From: Timema cristinae
Taxonomy: Eukaryota; Arthropoda; Insecta; Phasmatodea; Timematidae
NCBI GenBank assembly: GCA_039000515.1
Contig: JBCFYV010000012.1
Span: 42,348,355-42,412,354, forward strand
Direction: 5' to 3'
Length of the DNA stretch: 64,000 bases
A model generated the notes under the pieces. That model ran no database searches, was not told the DNA's origin, and saw nothing but the letters and a program-made list of their open reading frames with translations. Of the stretch, positions 45,835 through 58,269 are shown one piece after another; the first letter of the stretch is position 1; every line of letters starts with the position of its first letter. Both the position numbers and the translations under genes were made by a program.

Positions 45835-45990
45835 GGTGGTCTCGGAGTAGAGTGCTCGTCTCAGGACTCAATGTTCGTAGGTTCACACCTAGCTGGCCTT
45901 GACGGATTATTCATAAGCGATAAAAATCGGAAGCACAACTTCCTTCGAAGGAGAAGCGAAGCCGTGTTTTAATGTTAATTGCAACATTGC
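45835..45990 (+). mobile_element. SINE-like repeat, family C
   Basis: The head GGTGGTCTCGGAGTAGAGTG and B-box-like GTAGGTTCACACCTAGC are tRNA-like. They are followed by CTTGACGGATTATTCATAAG, CTTCCTTCGAAGGAGAAG and CCGTGTTTTAATGTT, matching the order at 14118-14330. Confidence 0.6.
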
Positions 45991-46017
45991 TTCTACGTAA
46001 GAGAGTCGCTTTTAGTG

Positions 46018-46802
46018 TGCTTGCATTTGCGTCTTAAATTTAGGTTTATTTTCAGTTAGTATATTATTGTGCGTGTAAACTATGTTTATTAATTTTGTTT
46101 TTTTTATATAAATACTAAAATATTTATTTTGAAGTTGATTGCATTAATAGATACCTCTTAAAATAACTATTGTTAATGTGCTTGTATTTGATTCTTTAAT
46201 CTAGGTATTTGCTATTTATTTGATGGTTTTTGATGTATATTAGGTTTATTTAGTTTTGTGTCTTTGATATTAAATCCAATTTTTTCTTTTTTTGTTTATT
46301 AGAAAAATGTATTCTCATAAGAGATACACTGTTAGACTGCTTACATGTTAAACTTAGGTGTTTTTCAGCCACTTTATGGTATTATATATCAATTGAATTT
46401 ATTTAGTTTTTTCCTTTAGTAACATATTAAAATAGCTTATTTTAATTATCATTGGAAAAATTATTCCATTTAATATGCATTTTCGGAGTGCTTATACAAG
46501 CCTGTTAAATGTATGGCTTTTCAGTTAATTCGTTTTTTTTTTGCGTTTTATTATGTTTAATTAGTTTTTGATGTGATAGTAAATTTAAACTATTTATTTG
46601 ATATTCATTGTAACAACACCTCCCGGGAGGAGACCCAATTTTAGCGTGCTTGAATTTGTGTCTTAAATTAAGTAATTTTTTAGTTAAATGTTTTGCGTAT
46701 AAGTTAGGTTTATTTAGTTTTTGTTCTTGGTCTTAATAAACATCACAATCTTATTCTGTTTGATAGGGCACTCTTAATATATAATGATTTTTTTCAACGC
46801 AC
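46018..46802. repeat. Degenerate ~160-bp tandem repeat, five units
   Basis: Units begin with TGCTTG/TGCTTA at 46018, 46179, 46338, 46489 and 46647. Each continues with a GTCTTAAATT-like stretch, a TTTTCAGTTA-like stretch and GTTTATTTAGTTTTTG at corresponding positions. Spacings are 161, 159, 151 and 158 bases. Identity between units is low, so the array is old. Confidence 0.65.
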
Positions 46803-46919
46803 TCCATTTTTATTTTTTAGATAGTAAATCTATACATATAATAAAACTCCAAGTTTCATATGCTTAATCGAATTACGTGGAATTTACATTTTTCTTAATT
46901 GTGTAAACGATAAGCACTC

Positions 46920-47092
46920 AAAATAATATATTTTTTTAAATGTTGGTCCGTTGTAGATTCTTTGGGAAAATAATAGTATTGTATTAAGTTATGAGTTTGT
47001 TTAAAAAAACTGTTTGTTAAATATTTGGTGGTCCAAATAAAATCAGCCAGTGGGCTGTGTCCAGCCCGTGGGTGAAAGGTTGCGGACCACTG
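46920..47092 (-). mobile_element. hAT terminus relic
   Basis: Read on the minus strand, the element begins CAGTGGTCCGCAACCTTTC then ACCCACGGGCTGGACACAG, a typical hAT/Charlie-like terminal inverted repeat and subterminal region. The opposite end and an 8-bp duplication were not found. The inner boundary is a guess. Confidence 0.65.
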
Positions 47093-47552
47093 CTTAGACC
47101 ATGTGGCAGACAAAACGGGTTTCTCAAATGTGATTAATTTTTTATTTATTTCTAGCCATCAACAATTTTTTTTTTGTTAAAATATGGGAAAAGAATCGTT
47201 TGATTGGCTCCACGTAAAAAGTAAAACCTACTGATTACTCAACATATATTTGGTTTACTCTCAATTTAAAAAACGTTATTAGCATGTCATGCACACCTCC
47301 CCGATGTTGATGCAAATTTACTTCTTGATTGAGGATCTAGTCCTGTAATAAACAGTTCATAAATTGCTCCACGATGAAATCATTTGCACGTGCTGCGAAC
47401 TAACGAACACTGACGAGTAATCAATAGGCAAATTTAGGGGGATACCTACCAGCGTGGTAAAACGCGTTTTAAACATTATCAAAAATTAGGAAAAGGTTTG
47501 CTATTTTAAAACAATGTTTACACCAATATGTAGTTGAAAGTCCTATAGTAGT

Positions 47553-47800
47553 TATTTTTTTTTAGCACCGCGTTTTACTGACCATTCGGGTTATTACGCT
47601 TATGTACTAATTACGTTAATGGGTTGGGATCTGGAAGGTTGGATTTAGAGGATGTATACCCTTAGTTTCGTAGAGGAAGAGTGGAAAGCTATTTAGTAAA
47701 ATTTACCTTCAGTCCACCAGACAAGGATCGAACTCCATTCTCCCCGTCTTCAACAATCTAGTGTAGTACGAGATTTGTGCCTTAGACTAAGCAGTAAACA
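47553..47800 (-). mobile_element. tRNA-derived SINE B, minus strand
   Basis: On the plus strand the reverse-complemented module appears as CGCGTTTTACTGACCATTCG then GGTTATTACGCTTATGTAC. The body follows, then CAAGGATCGAACTCCATTCT (B box) and GTCTTCAACAATCTAG. The order matches family B throughout. No target-site duplication was confirmed. Confidence 0.8.
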
Positions 47801-49803
47801 ACGTGTATCCTGTTTAGTAAAAAATGCCGATATTTTAATTTTATTATTTAAGAAAATCATTAAAATTGTAAAATTAGTGACTGTTCAATGGTTTTTAATG
47901 CTAATATTATGCTTTTTAGATTAAAATAAATATCTAGAAACATAGATTTAGTCTTTATTGAGTTATGAAATATTTTTAAAAGGGCTAGGCAACAACATAC
48001 AATTTTAAGATAGATAATGTTAGTTTTAGTGGTTTTAGAACCTTAAAACTGCCATCAATATTATACATACTACAGTGTGAGGATATTTATCTTCTAGTAG
48101 GTGACACCCTTAAAAATGTGCTTAATCAGCTGAACTCCATTTTAGAAATTACTTTTATGACCATTTTTTAAATAAAGAATCATATATCAACCGAGTTTTT
48201 AAAATAAAATTATATTACAGGGACCAAATAATCGTTGAAATATCGATTCTTGACGTATTTTAAATTAACATTATTTGTTGAGATTTACATGGATAATACT
48301 ATTTTAATCAACTTAGGAGAGTTTTCATTTTTTATTATTTGGTCATAAATAAACACATACTATATTAAGAACTATTAAAATTAACACATTGAAGTTAAAA
48401 ACGACTGTCAAGTGGGACGAGGGGGTGGGGTAGAGGGCTGGAAAGTTATATAAGTATTTTCTTAGTTTTTATAAAATATTTTTTCCTCAAATCCAATTAA
48501 AATATTGCTCTGATACATTTATTTTAATTTTCACCACTAATAAACTCAGTGGTTGTGTAATATTTACTATGGGCATCGCAGAATATGACTGGGATTATTT
48601 ATTTTGCTTTAAAACATGTATCATTAAATTTAACTATGCTAATGATAAAGGCTATGATATTTATTCCCTAAAAATTGCTAGAAAATGATTTATGAAAATT
48701 GCATTTATGACTAAAGAAACTAGAAATTTACCCTTTGAAACCAAAAAAGCCCTTTAAAATGAAAGGATTACCAATAAAATTTGTAATAATTTTTTTATTT
48801 CTTTGCAAAATTAATTAAAAAATTAATAGTGCATAAACAAAAAAAAATAATCAAAAGCATATAATTTAGTTGTTTGGCTTTCTGTTTAAACAGCAATTCT
48901 TTATTTTAATAACCAATTTTATTAACTTTACCTATAAAAACAAACCAAAGAATAACAAAAAAAAAGCCACCTAATTTTTTTTTCACCGTTTCTGTGGCAA
49001 ACTAAAAATGTATTGTCCAAAAACATGTCCTATATAAAAAAACTCTAATAATACAATTTAACATTTTGCAGTTTCTGTGCCAAACTCAAAGACTTTAAAC
49101 AAAGATTATGCCGTATAAAAAAAACATGTGAGGGGTGGGAGTATTATTACCACCGTGGCAGTACCAAAATTTCCTACGATGCGTGTACAGATGTTCTAAA
49201 TACGAGCAAGCACTTACCCTTTCTTATTTCTCAGTCTTGCGTCTGGCTTTCAGGGAATATCATACAAAATTATCATTTATATTGAAAATAAAATATGCTA
49301 AATATTGACTCAAAATTAATTTTAAAAAATCCCTTAAATTAATTAAAAACCTGAAGATATGCTACATCACGTAAAAACACGGAAACATGCTAAAATATGC
49401 CTTAACAAAGGTATTTAAATCACCTTAAATTCTTATGAAACACATTTATATATATTTGATCCATATTCTAGGTTTGCTACAAAAACTATGCAAAATCATA
49501 GAAATCCTAGCCCTAATCATGATGGATAGTAAAAAAAAGTTTGAAACTACTATGTATAGAAAAAATAACTATCCACTCCAACATATTTTTATAAGCTTCT
49601 ATTTTATATAAAATATGAATCAATTCTGACCCTTAACTCTAGGCCCTATTCCATTTCACCCTAATAACGGGATTCCTTTATCTTATTTAACCAAACTTAA
49701 ACCAGAGACATGTATGTATGTATTTATGTATGTATATGTATATACATATATATATTAAAATAGCAAGAGTCTCGAATTTAACCATACATTGAAATCATGA
49801 TTT
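47801..49803. other. AT-rich DNA, nothing assigned
   Basis: No coding or repeat structure is supported. A short ATGT/TATA microsatellite lies near 49710-49757. Confidence 0.5.
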
Positions 49804-49990
49804 ACCCGCTTCGGTTGTCGAATGGTCTAAGCTCTAGGGCATTATTCTCGCAGTAAACAGAACTGCTTTAGACGAAAATATCGGGGTTTGAATACTAGCA
49901 TATATACTGAAGCTGGTTTTCCTAAATCTTTTTAAAATTGGAATATACATTATATAAGAATTTAAAAGGAAAAAATGACCTGGCAATAAT
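49804..49990 (+). mobile_element. Decayed SINE B
   Basis: The head CCCGCTTCGGTTGTCGAATG matches the family B start (CCCGCCTCGGTGGCG). A B-box-like GGGGTTTGAATACTAGC and GGTTTTCCTAAATC follow. The 3' module is not recognisable. Confidence 0.6.
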
Positions 49991-51077
49991 GTTTTCATTT
50001 AATGGTGAATATAAAGAGTGTATTACTAACTGTTTAAATCACTACATACCAACAACCTAGCTTCACTCACGTATGGCTACTTGCCTATACGTTCTAATGT
50101 CCGGCGTTTATTATACTAGGTACATTATTTGTTGTGATTTAAAGTTTGTTCATCTTTCATTAAGAAATAGTTAGAAAATGACCTATGGAATATTTTATTA
50201 TTACTTCTTTTGATTTTTACAAACTATTATATTATGTATTAGGAATACAGTACAGATCAAAACTACACTGTAAAACTATGTATTAGGAATACAGTACAGA
50301 TCAAAACTACACTAAATTCTATGACTGTATCCCACAAGTCATCTTAATATTTTAAACTACTAAGTTGATTTTGGCAAAACTTATAAACTGTATTTTGAGT
50401 TTACCAACAAATGATATATTTTGGAGCCCCTTTTTTAAAATCTAAGTTTTTTTGCTATCAATATTCATAATATTTTACTTTATTATTGTCATTTATTAGG
50501 AATTTATATTATCTATCAAAATTTACAACTGCAGACGTATGAATACATGAAACAGATAGATTGGCTTTTTCTATCTGTTAGCTAGGTCTATTGGTAAGAA
50601 AATTGGTGTATTATAAAGGTGTCTATTAGGATTGAGTTTGTTTGCTATATTCTAGACACCATCTTTTGGAATTCAACATTTTTGATATTATTAAAACTAT
50701 AAAATTAGCATATATAATAATATAATCACCTACAACATCATTATAACTAAATAATTGTCACCATCTCTAATACCATTGTCACCATTCTAATCGCCACTAT
50801 CTTCACCAATACCACTAGCGCTAATTAACCACAATTACCACTATTATCACCAACGCTGATCCTAGTACCACATCACCAATAATGATAATAAAATATTAAT
50901 AATAATAAATAATAATATATGATAATAAATATGTTTAAAGGATCTTAAAAATTCGTGAAGTATAGGAAAAAAGAATATTTCCAATTAGTTTAGTATCCAA
51001 ATTTTTACAAATAAACAAGTAAAATTTTTTATAAGCTTGACATAAATTTCGCAAAAGATTATTTTTATAAAGCACAG
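49991..51077. other. AT-rich DNA with a 37-bp duplication
   Basis: A 37-bp string beginning TATGTATTAGGAATACAGTA occurs at 50233-50269 and again, identically, at 50277-50313. Near 50750-50890 there is a CACCA/AATACCA-rich stretch and an AAT-rich run. Nothing else stands out. Confidence 0.55.
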
Positions 51078-51220
51078 GAAAGTCCCACTCACAATTGACA
51101 TATAGCGTCGCTAGTCAAGAGATCCAACATTACGACGAAGATACGAAGCTCTCAGAAGTACTAAGTTTTAAGTGTTGCCTCACTCCAAAAAGGAAACACA
51201 TGTTTGCTCTTCCCATGGTG
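51078..51220 (+). CDS. Candidate internal coding exon, unknown protein
   Basis: TTATAAAGCACAG is a plausible acceptor, and ATGGTG followed by GTAAGG is a good 5' splice donor at 51221. Between them an open stretch (phase 1 in, phase 0 out) reads KSHSQLTYSVASQEIQHYDE, then DTKLSEVLSFKCCLTPKRKH and MFALPMV. The composition is protein-like and less AT-rich than the surrounding DNA. No domain is recognised. The polypyrimidine tract before the acceptor is poor, which lowers confidence. Confidence 0.35.
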
Positions 51221-54200
51221 GTAAGGTTGCATGAGAATACAAATTCGGATCTTCCGTGTCAGTGGAAAAGCAAATTAACTACAAACATCTTAAAGTTCAT
51301 ATTAATCAAATGTTTTTAGATATTTACTTTCCATAAACTATTTTAAATTCGCTAACAATATTTTTTTGATTATCATTGAATATTTTTTCTAAAAGGATAT
51401 AATTTGGTTTTATATACGGGATGGTTGTTAAACTATTTGAAGTGCTATAATAATAATTAAAATACAATTATTATATAATTATATTTATATAAAGACAAAT
51501 ACTATGATGGTTGTAGGTTTACCAATTATTTTAATTATAAAACCATGGTTATCAACGGCTTAATATTTAAGGTAAGGATGATGAATTTTGTTTGTGGGAT
51601 GTGTACCTGCACTAGCTTTAATAGAACAAAGGAAAGTCACATGTATAAAACCACCCTTGGCGTATCTGGCAAAAACAAGGACTCGAATACCCTGTAATCA
51701 GCGATTTAATATATTTATATATTTCGGGTCTAACACCGTAAATAACGTGACCACCGGTGTGGGTAACTATTTAAAGTGTCAAATATAATACCTTTTTATA
51801 TCAAGTAAGTTTTTGTTGTTTTCATCTTAAAAATTACGTCTATTATTAATGCCAACATTTACAATTAAAACTAAAGCAAACAGCCGCAAAGGTGGTCAAT
51901 TGGTCTAGGCGGTAGACTAGCATTTCTTGAACCTCAGATTCCCGCTGTATATTGTATGAACTAGTACAGTATTTCCTTACACATTTTTGCTAATAGATGA
52001 GTAGCCACATTTTAGAAATATATTTCATCACTTCCTTAAAATTTTAATTCGGATAGATCTTATTATTTTATTACGATAATTATTATTATTATTATTATTA
52101 TTGATTGTTTGATGCACACAACATGCATCGCCATTTGATATGTACTTATTTGTTTGGTTATGAAATTTTCTCATCTATTCGAGAATTTTGAGATGGAAAT
52201 CAACCATTTATGAATCCATAAATAATCATATTTTAATGCGAGATTGAAAATGTCATCTTCTCTAATTGAGACATATTCTGTTTTTGACCGTTTGTTGGCA
52301 GATGTCCCGAGTAATGCTCACAAACATTAGCAACACTTGCGAAGTAGTTGCATTCAAAGAGAAGGGTCCCAAGGGAAATTTGAATTTGGCTTTGTGTAAT
52401 TGTGACCACCATTGACGCGACATGGTGCTTTTGTTAATTAATTACCACACATTTTATATTAACATAATTTAATCACAGAACATCATCGAACTCAGAGTAA
52501 CATAGCGCTATACTGACTATTCACCATTCCAAAAGTTTTATGAATTTTTAGGAAAAATAATAAGCATATTGCCAGTTAGGTGTGCATATATTTACGTATT
52601 AAATCTTAAAATGTAGAATGCACTTAGAAATAAAAGTTTGTATCGAAACTATAGGTAGGAAAGTTAATATTAGTATATTAGAAAAATTACACGTGAACAC
52701 AGTAATCATATAAATTATCCTTTGTTCATCGTACTAAAGCTCTACCCTGAGTTATCCAATATTTGTCCCATTGTTAGGGTCATTCTTCCTTAATAGTTGA
52801 AGGCAGAGTCTCTATTGAGCTTGTGGAATCAGTGGATACTATTAGCTATACTAATACCAGGTATCTATTAGTTCGTCTTTATGTTACCATCACTACAATT
52901 AGATTAAATTATTGTACAGGAGAATGAATAACAATGGAAAGTTACCCTTAAACAATTTAATGTACTTGAATAGTGAGGCTAAGGAGATCGAAACGATATA
53001 TAGGTAAAGGGTGGTCCATCACGTATAATATCTGTGAATTATTATTTGCTCTCAAATACAGTACGATAATTATTGCCATCATACTAATGGAAACATAAAG
53101 TCACCGTATAACTCTAGCGGGTAGTAAGACATGGTGGTAAAAAACAACAACATAAAGCCACAACGAAATTGTTGGTGGCTCTTCTATCAATGATAGCTTA
53201 TAGTAGTCGATGGTTCTTCCAAATGTAATTTAAAGACTGCCTTAAATGATGTGTAAGAATAACTCTAAAATGGTATGAATCCCGGAAAGCTATGTACTTG
53301 AGAACTGCAACACTAGGTCAAGGGTGCTGGGTTAGGGTCCTGTTTCCTGTAACATTTTTCAAACTTACAAATACGATACTTAATTTAGCTATTACATTAA
53401 CCAATACAACATTTCGATCTTCCAAGCTTAACCGTTCATGCACATTTAAATGTACACACTTTTTTTAATGGCTTTCAATCCTCATTTTATTTATATCACA
53501 CTTTACCACTCTTATGGTTTATAAACATCATAACTACAATAATGAAGTAGGAATATGTAAAGTAGAATTAATAGGAAATACGCTCACATTGGCGAGGAGG
53601 AAATGTGAGAAGTAATTTAGGAAAAAATAACCTTAGTTGATTCATCTGGGATTCGTACTCCAACCATTCCGTTACAATAAAACAAGTATATAGGAGGAGG
53701 ATGCACTAGACCCTGTGCCCACTGATGTATTTAATACCAGTCTTAAACTATTTTTGAGATTTAGTAAGCCTTCCTAATCCCCCTACTTTGAGAACGATCA
53801 TGCATATATTATACAATGTTTAAGTGGGTTTTATGAAATAAAACGTTTAATTTCCAAAAATTTGCTAATAAAAAGAATGGCATGTCTATAACAACAATAA
53901 ATCAACAATTTCCTACAAATGTTACATTGATTGCCATTTGGTATCCAACTGTTCAATATAGCTCAATATTTTTTTTTAATGAGGCAAAGACGAAAACACT
54001 TTATATCTACTAAATATGCAGGTACAGTACAAATACTAAAATGGCATTTAAAATATTCATTAGTGGTCTATTTAAATACACAGCACGTTCCAAATAAATG
54101 TATTAATTGATTGGGGTGAAAATCTAATGACACAAAATTCATATTTGTACATCCGTTCAAAATATAAATATATTAGAGACATAAGCTATTTCAGTACACT

Positions 54201-54399
54201 TTGGTGTATTAAATTTATCATCTATAGTTGCTTCGAAACGTATATTGGTCTAAATTAATGGTATAAATAATTTACAATCAAACTTCAATAAAATACGTTT
54301 TGTGAACACAGGAATATCTTCAAATGATTAAATACAAAAGTATAACTAAATTTCAAATATTATGAACAAAAAAATTTCATTTCTCTGTCCTTGTACACG
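51221..54399. other. AT-rich DNA with SINE fragments
   Basis: Decayed SINE pieces are visible. 51893-51950 has a tRNA-like head (GGTGGTCAATTGGTCTAGGC). 53098-53150 has the shared 3' module (CGTATAACTCTAGCGGGTAG). 53575-53680 is a minus-strand family B head and body (CATCTGGGATTCGTACTCC). An ATT repeat lies at 52078-52101. No exon is evident. Confidence 0.5.
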
Positions 54400-55150
54400 G
54401 CTCCAAAATCATTGTAAACATGTTTTTCAAGCTTAATATTTAGATATTGTAGGGCTATACCCTTGGATATTTTTTCCATTTTGTCCTTAGCCCCGAAATT
54501 AAGGGTAACATACCAGTTAATAATTTTTATTGAATTGAAATTTTTTCAAACAACATTCAATATTTGGTATAATATGCATATCTAGTATTTGTTTGACATG
54601 GTTAAAAGGATTGTTTCATTGGTTTTTGGGCAGAAATTCAATAAAAAGGTATTTTACAAATGATGAATATTACAAAATTAGAAATATTTCGAAATGGTTC
54701 CAACAATTTGGTTTAAAATGTTTATCTGGATATTGTGTATAATGTCACAATATGACCATGTTTACTTTTTAAGGCTAAAATCTCGTTCAAGGGTAGATTA
54801 CTGATGTCTAATTTTTCAATAAATTAAAATATAAAAATTGATCTTGATATTTTGTTTCAAATGGATATCTTGGATTGCGCAGGATGAAAAATAACCCAGT
54901 ATACTTGTGATTGGTGTATAAACTGGTTTACGGGTTTTTTACTGATGACTGATTTTTCAGAAATTTGACCTATTTTAAAATTTTCTATAATGATTTGCTT
55001 CTAAATAGTTATTTTGGGAGAGCTAAATACGACAAATAGCTTTGTATATTTGTCTTGGGGTCAAACTATTGTTTATTGGTAGTTTACTGATGACTTATGT
55101 TTCAAAAATTTAAATGATTTAGAAATGGCTCTTACGATTTGTTTCCAAGT
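54400..55150 (+). repeat. Degenerate ~143-bp tandem repeat, five units
   Basis: A landmark like GGGTAGTTTACTGATGAC recurs at about 54504, 54648, 54791, 54932 and 55078 (spacings 144, 143, 141 and 146). Each is followed by a TTTCA-AAAATTT stretch, AAAAT, and TTTGTTT-AAATGG-TAT. One more unit lies in each copy of the duplication at 58270/63073 (GGGTAGTTTACAAATGACAG), and related inverted units lie at 29581-30250. Confidence 0.65.
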
Positions 55151-55912
55151 GGGTAGAGGGATGTGGTATCGAAATAAACATCGATACTGTACTTATTAAA
55201 AGTACCGGAAGAAACACCAATACCATACTGGTTTATTTGAAAAGTATCGATAACAGTAAGTACGGTATCAAAATTTTAGTCTGGAAATATTTTTTTATCA
55301 AAAATTAATAATAATGTCAACTTTTCGCATCATAATAATTGTATTTTCATATTTATTTACACACTGGAAAACATTTATAATTTAACCTTATTATAATATA
55401 CTAAAGGTCTTTCGAATCTATTTATGTGTTGGAACCTGAAAGGTATGATATATAGTATTGTATGATGAATATTATAAAAGTTTTTACCATAACAGCTTTC
55501 AAAACATCCATGAAAATGTAGCTGATGAAAAGTTATTTATTAACTAATTATGATTAGTAATATATTTCTTAATTTATTTTTAAACGTTATTTAACCATTA
55601 AAGCTGGAGAAAGAACAGTTATGAATTATGATGAGCTATAAGAGAAGTTATGATAGAGTTGCTTCTTGCTTGTCATGCAGAAAATAAGTTAAAATATAGA
55701 AAGAGTGTAATTTGTTCTTCATCCACAGTCCACCCTAGTAAACATTTAATACCAGAATGAGTGAAGATAGCAAAAAAAGTTGTTTCTTTGATATCCATTC
55801 GATACCAGTGAGTACTAATATAAGTAGAATTAGCGGGAAAAAAGTATCGAATAAAAAAAACTAGTATTGAAAGTAAATATCGATATCAGTAAAGTATTGA
55901 AACCTCCTTTAC
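55145..55912. mobile_element. Possible hAT-like MITE rich in TATCGATA
   Basis: Both ends are rich in TATCGAT/ATCGATA strings. The left has GTGGTATCGAAATAAACATC and the right, reverse-complemented, has GGTTTCAATACTTTACTGAT then ATCGATATTT. Such subterminal motifs occur in some hAT elements. The inverted repeat is imperfect and no duplication flanks it. Confidence 0.35.
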
Positions 55913-57045
55913 CTATTCAATCAAACAGATGGCTCAAATAGTAGCAAGTAAAAGGTTACTAACACAATCGGAGTGAGTTGTTTGAATGGATTTGTTCCAA
56001 TCGTCTGAGAACAGACAACTGTAACTCAGAGCACGCGACTCATCTGGGTGCGGAAATAGTCATCAGACGGCCATCCTTGTGCCCTCATTTCATACATCTA
56101 ATTGTATCTGAAACATAAATAAGTAAATTCCAAAAAATAAATAAATACCCTAAGGGTACTCTAAAAACGTGAACTCAATCAACTATAACATCAAGAAAAA
56201 ACAAAAAAATCCGTTTTGGATGTTTATTCGTCAGTGTATATATATATATATGTATATATATTATAAGATAAAACTATATATGATAGTATAAAGAAACAAT
56301 TACGATAGGCGTTGTGTGGGAAAATATTAAAGATTAAATATGAGTATAAGGGTAAATATAAAAAATCATATTAAAGTTAAATATATCATAACATTAGTAA
56401 ATTAGTTTGAGTAATTAAACAAAAAACTATTAGTTCTCATGAATCCTACTCGTAAAATAACTTTACATAGGACATATTAAAAACAACTCTATTTACAAAT
56501 TTATAAGATTATCTAACTAGTCGTAAATATATACAAATAAAAATTTGGACCTCACAAGATTCGAAGTAAGACCAAATGTCATAAAGGCTTCTATCATCAA
56601 TCATTATCAAAAAATATCTTTAATTCATTTCCCCTTTTTGGAAGACAAAATCCACAAAGAATATATAATAAAGAAAGGACTAGATTACTCAAAATGTAAT
56701 TTCAAAATATATATTAATATTTCCCATTATAGCAAAATATAGAGTGAGATTCATAAAAAAGTATATTAATAAACAAACAGGACTATCAGACCTTATTAAA
56801 GTATAAATTTCCTATACGTCTTCCAGACCAAATAGTGATATTCAATATTCGATATGTATCGATCTTAGCCATAATATATAAGTTCAATATAACAATCTCT
56901 GAGCAACCTCATTATATCAATCATCATCAAATTTAATACCAAACTGTGATACCGGAGTATATTAATTTACAAAAAGAGAAAATAATAGGCCGAAAGATGA
57001 ATTTTGAAAAGTTTAAATAATTTTAAAATAATTTAAGCCGAAACG
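55913..57045. other. AT-rich DNA, nothing assigned
   Basis: No supportable coding or repeat structure. A (TA)n run lies near 56237-56260. Confidence 0.5.
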
Positions 57046-57049
57046 TAAT

Positions 57050-57963
57050 TTTTGAAGTTATACTTCTTTAGGCGCGTTATGAAAAAATGATGAGAGTGAA
57101 ATTTTAAGATGCGCGCGCATCACTGTAACATAAAAGTAACAGGTTGAAGCTAAACCGCTCATTAAGTCTCGAAAAAAATAAAGCTACCAACAAAATAGAA
57201 ATAGAACCTCTGTTAGTCGCGCATGTTGTTACGCTCGCCGCCTCTGATCACTGTTTTCATATATATAATATTTATCCACATGTTTCTAGTTTCTACATTC
57301 ATAACACGTGTTTTAGTTTCATACAAGTGCGAATTATATATGTGTTAATACATTATATTCAGTAGTGATTTAAATTGAATATATTGATTAATATTATTTA
57401 CTATTCGTAAATCTTAGTGAAAAAAATTGTGCTTATAGACTTTTTCAAGTGCTCCAATATAATTGAGGTTAACTATCCGTATGTATTATTTATTGATATA
57501 AATTAAAATATTATTATTTAACATAATTAATACTAAATATTAATAAATTATTATTGTTAAGTATTTATTATTGGTTATTTAATATTTACAAAATAAAGAA
57601 ATAAAATTAATAAAACATTTAATAAAAAATTTGCGATAAAAATTTTAATCGAACATCAAATTAAAATATTAATTTTTAATATCTATTATTAAATAGAATA
57701 AATAATAAATATTTATAAAAATAAATGAACAAATTTAATGAAAACTTTTTGATAAAAATGTACAAATATATATAAATTAAGAAAATAATAAATATTTAAA
57801 AAATGAATAAACTTAAATTCAAAAATTGAATTTATTATTAAATGTATTCATTTACTTTTAAAATATTAAATAATCAATAATAAATATTTAAAATTAAGAA
57901 TCTTATAATATTTAGTACAAATTATGTCATATATATTTATTACTTTCTAAATTTTATTTTTAA

Positions 57964-58052
<89 letters not shown>

Positions 58053-58185
58053 AAATTATTAATTTTCAATTTTAAATATTTATTATTAATTTCTAATATC
58101 TAGTTCTCTACAATAAATCTTATTCATCAATCTAAGATTCTTTTAGTTTTTTAATGATGCCAAAGAAGTATAACTTCTCACGCGC
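57050..58185. mobile_element. AT-rich MITE-like element with inverted ends
   Basis: The left end GAAGTTATACTTCTTTAGGC is matched by the reverse complement of the right end, GAAGTTATACTTCTTTGGCA. Both are flanked by GCGCG-type strings. Between about 57475 and 58130 the sequence is almost pure A and T, including about 80 bases of (AT)n at 57969-58048. The arrangement suggests a small transposon or simple-repeat expansion between inverted ends. The family is not certain. Confidence 0.45.
57969..58048. repeat. (AT)n microsatellite
   Basis: An uninterrupted dinucleotide run of about 80 bases, capable of forming a cruciform. Confidence 0.98.
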
Positions 58186-58269
58186 GTACATAAGTACACA
58201 CACCCATTTTTTTTTTCTTACATTTAAATGAATGCGCAGCAGAGGCTACGTACTTCTCTATCCAGAGTC

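Noticed and set aside
57060..58180. loxP-like recombinase site from GAAGTTATACTTC
   Set aside because: Resemblance is superficial; the arms sit at opposite ends of a 1.1-kb block and fit transposon termini better.
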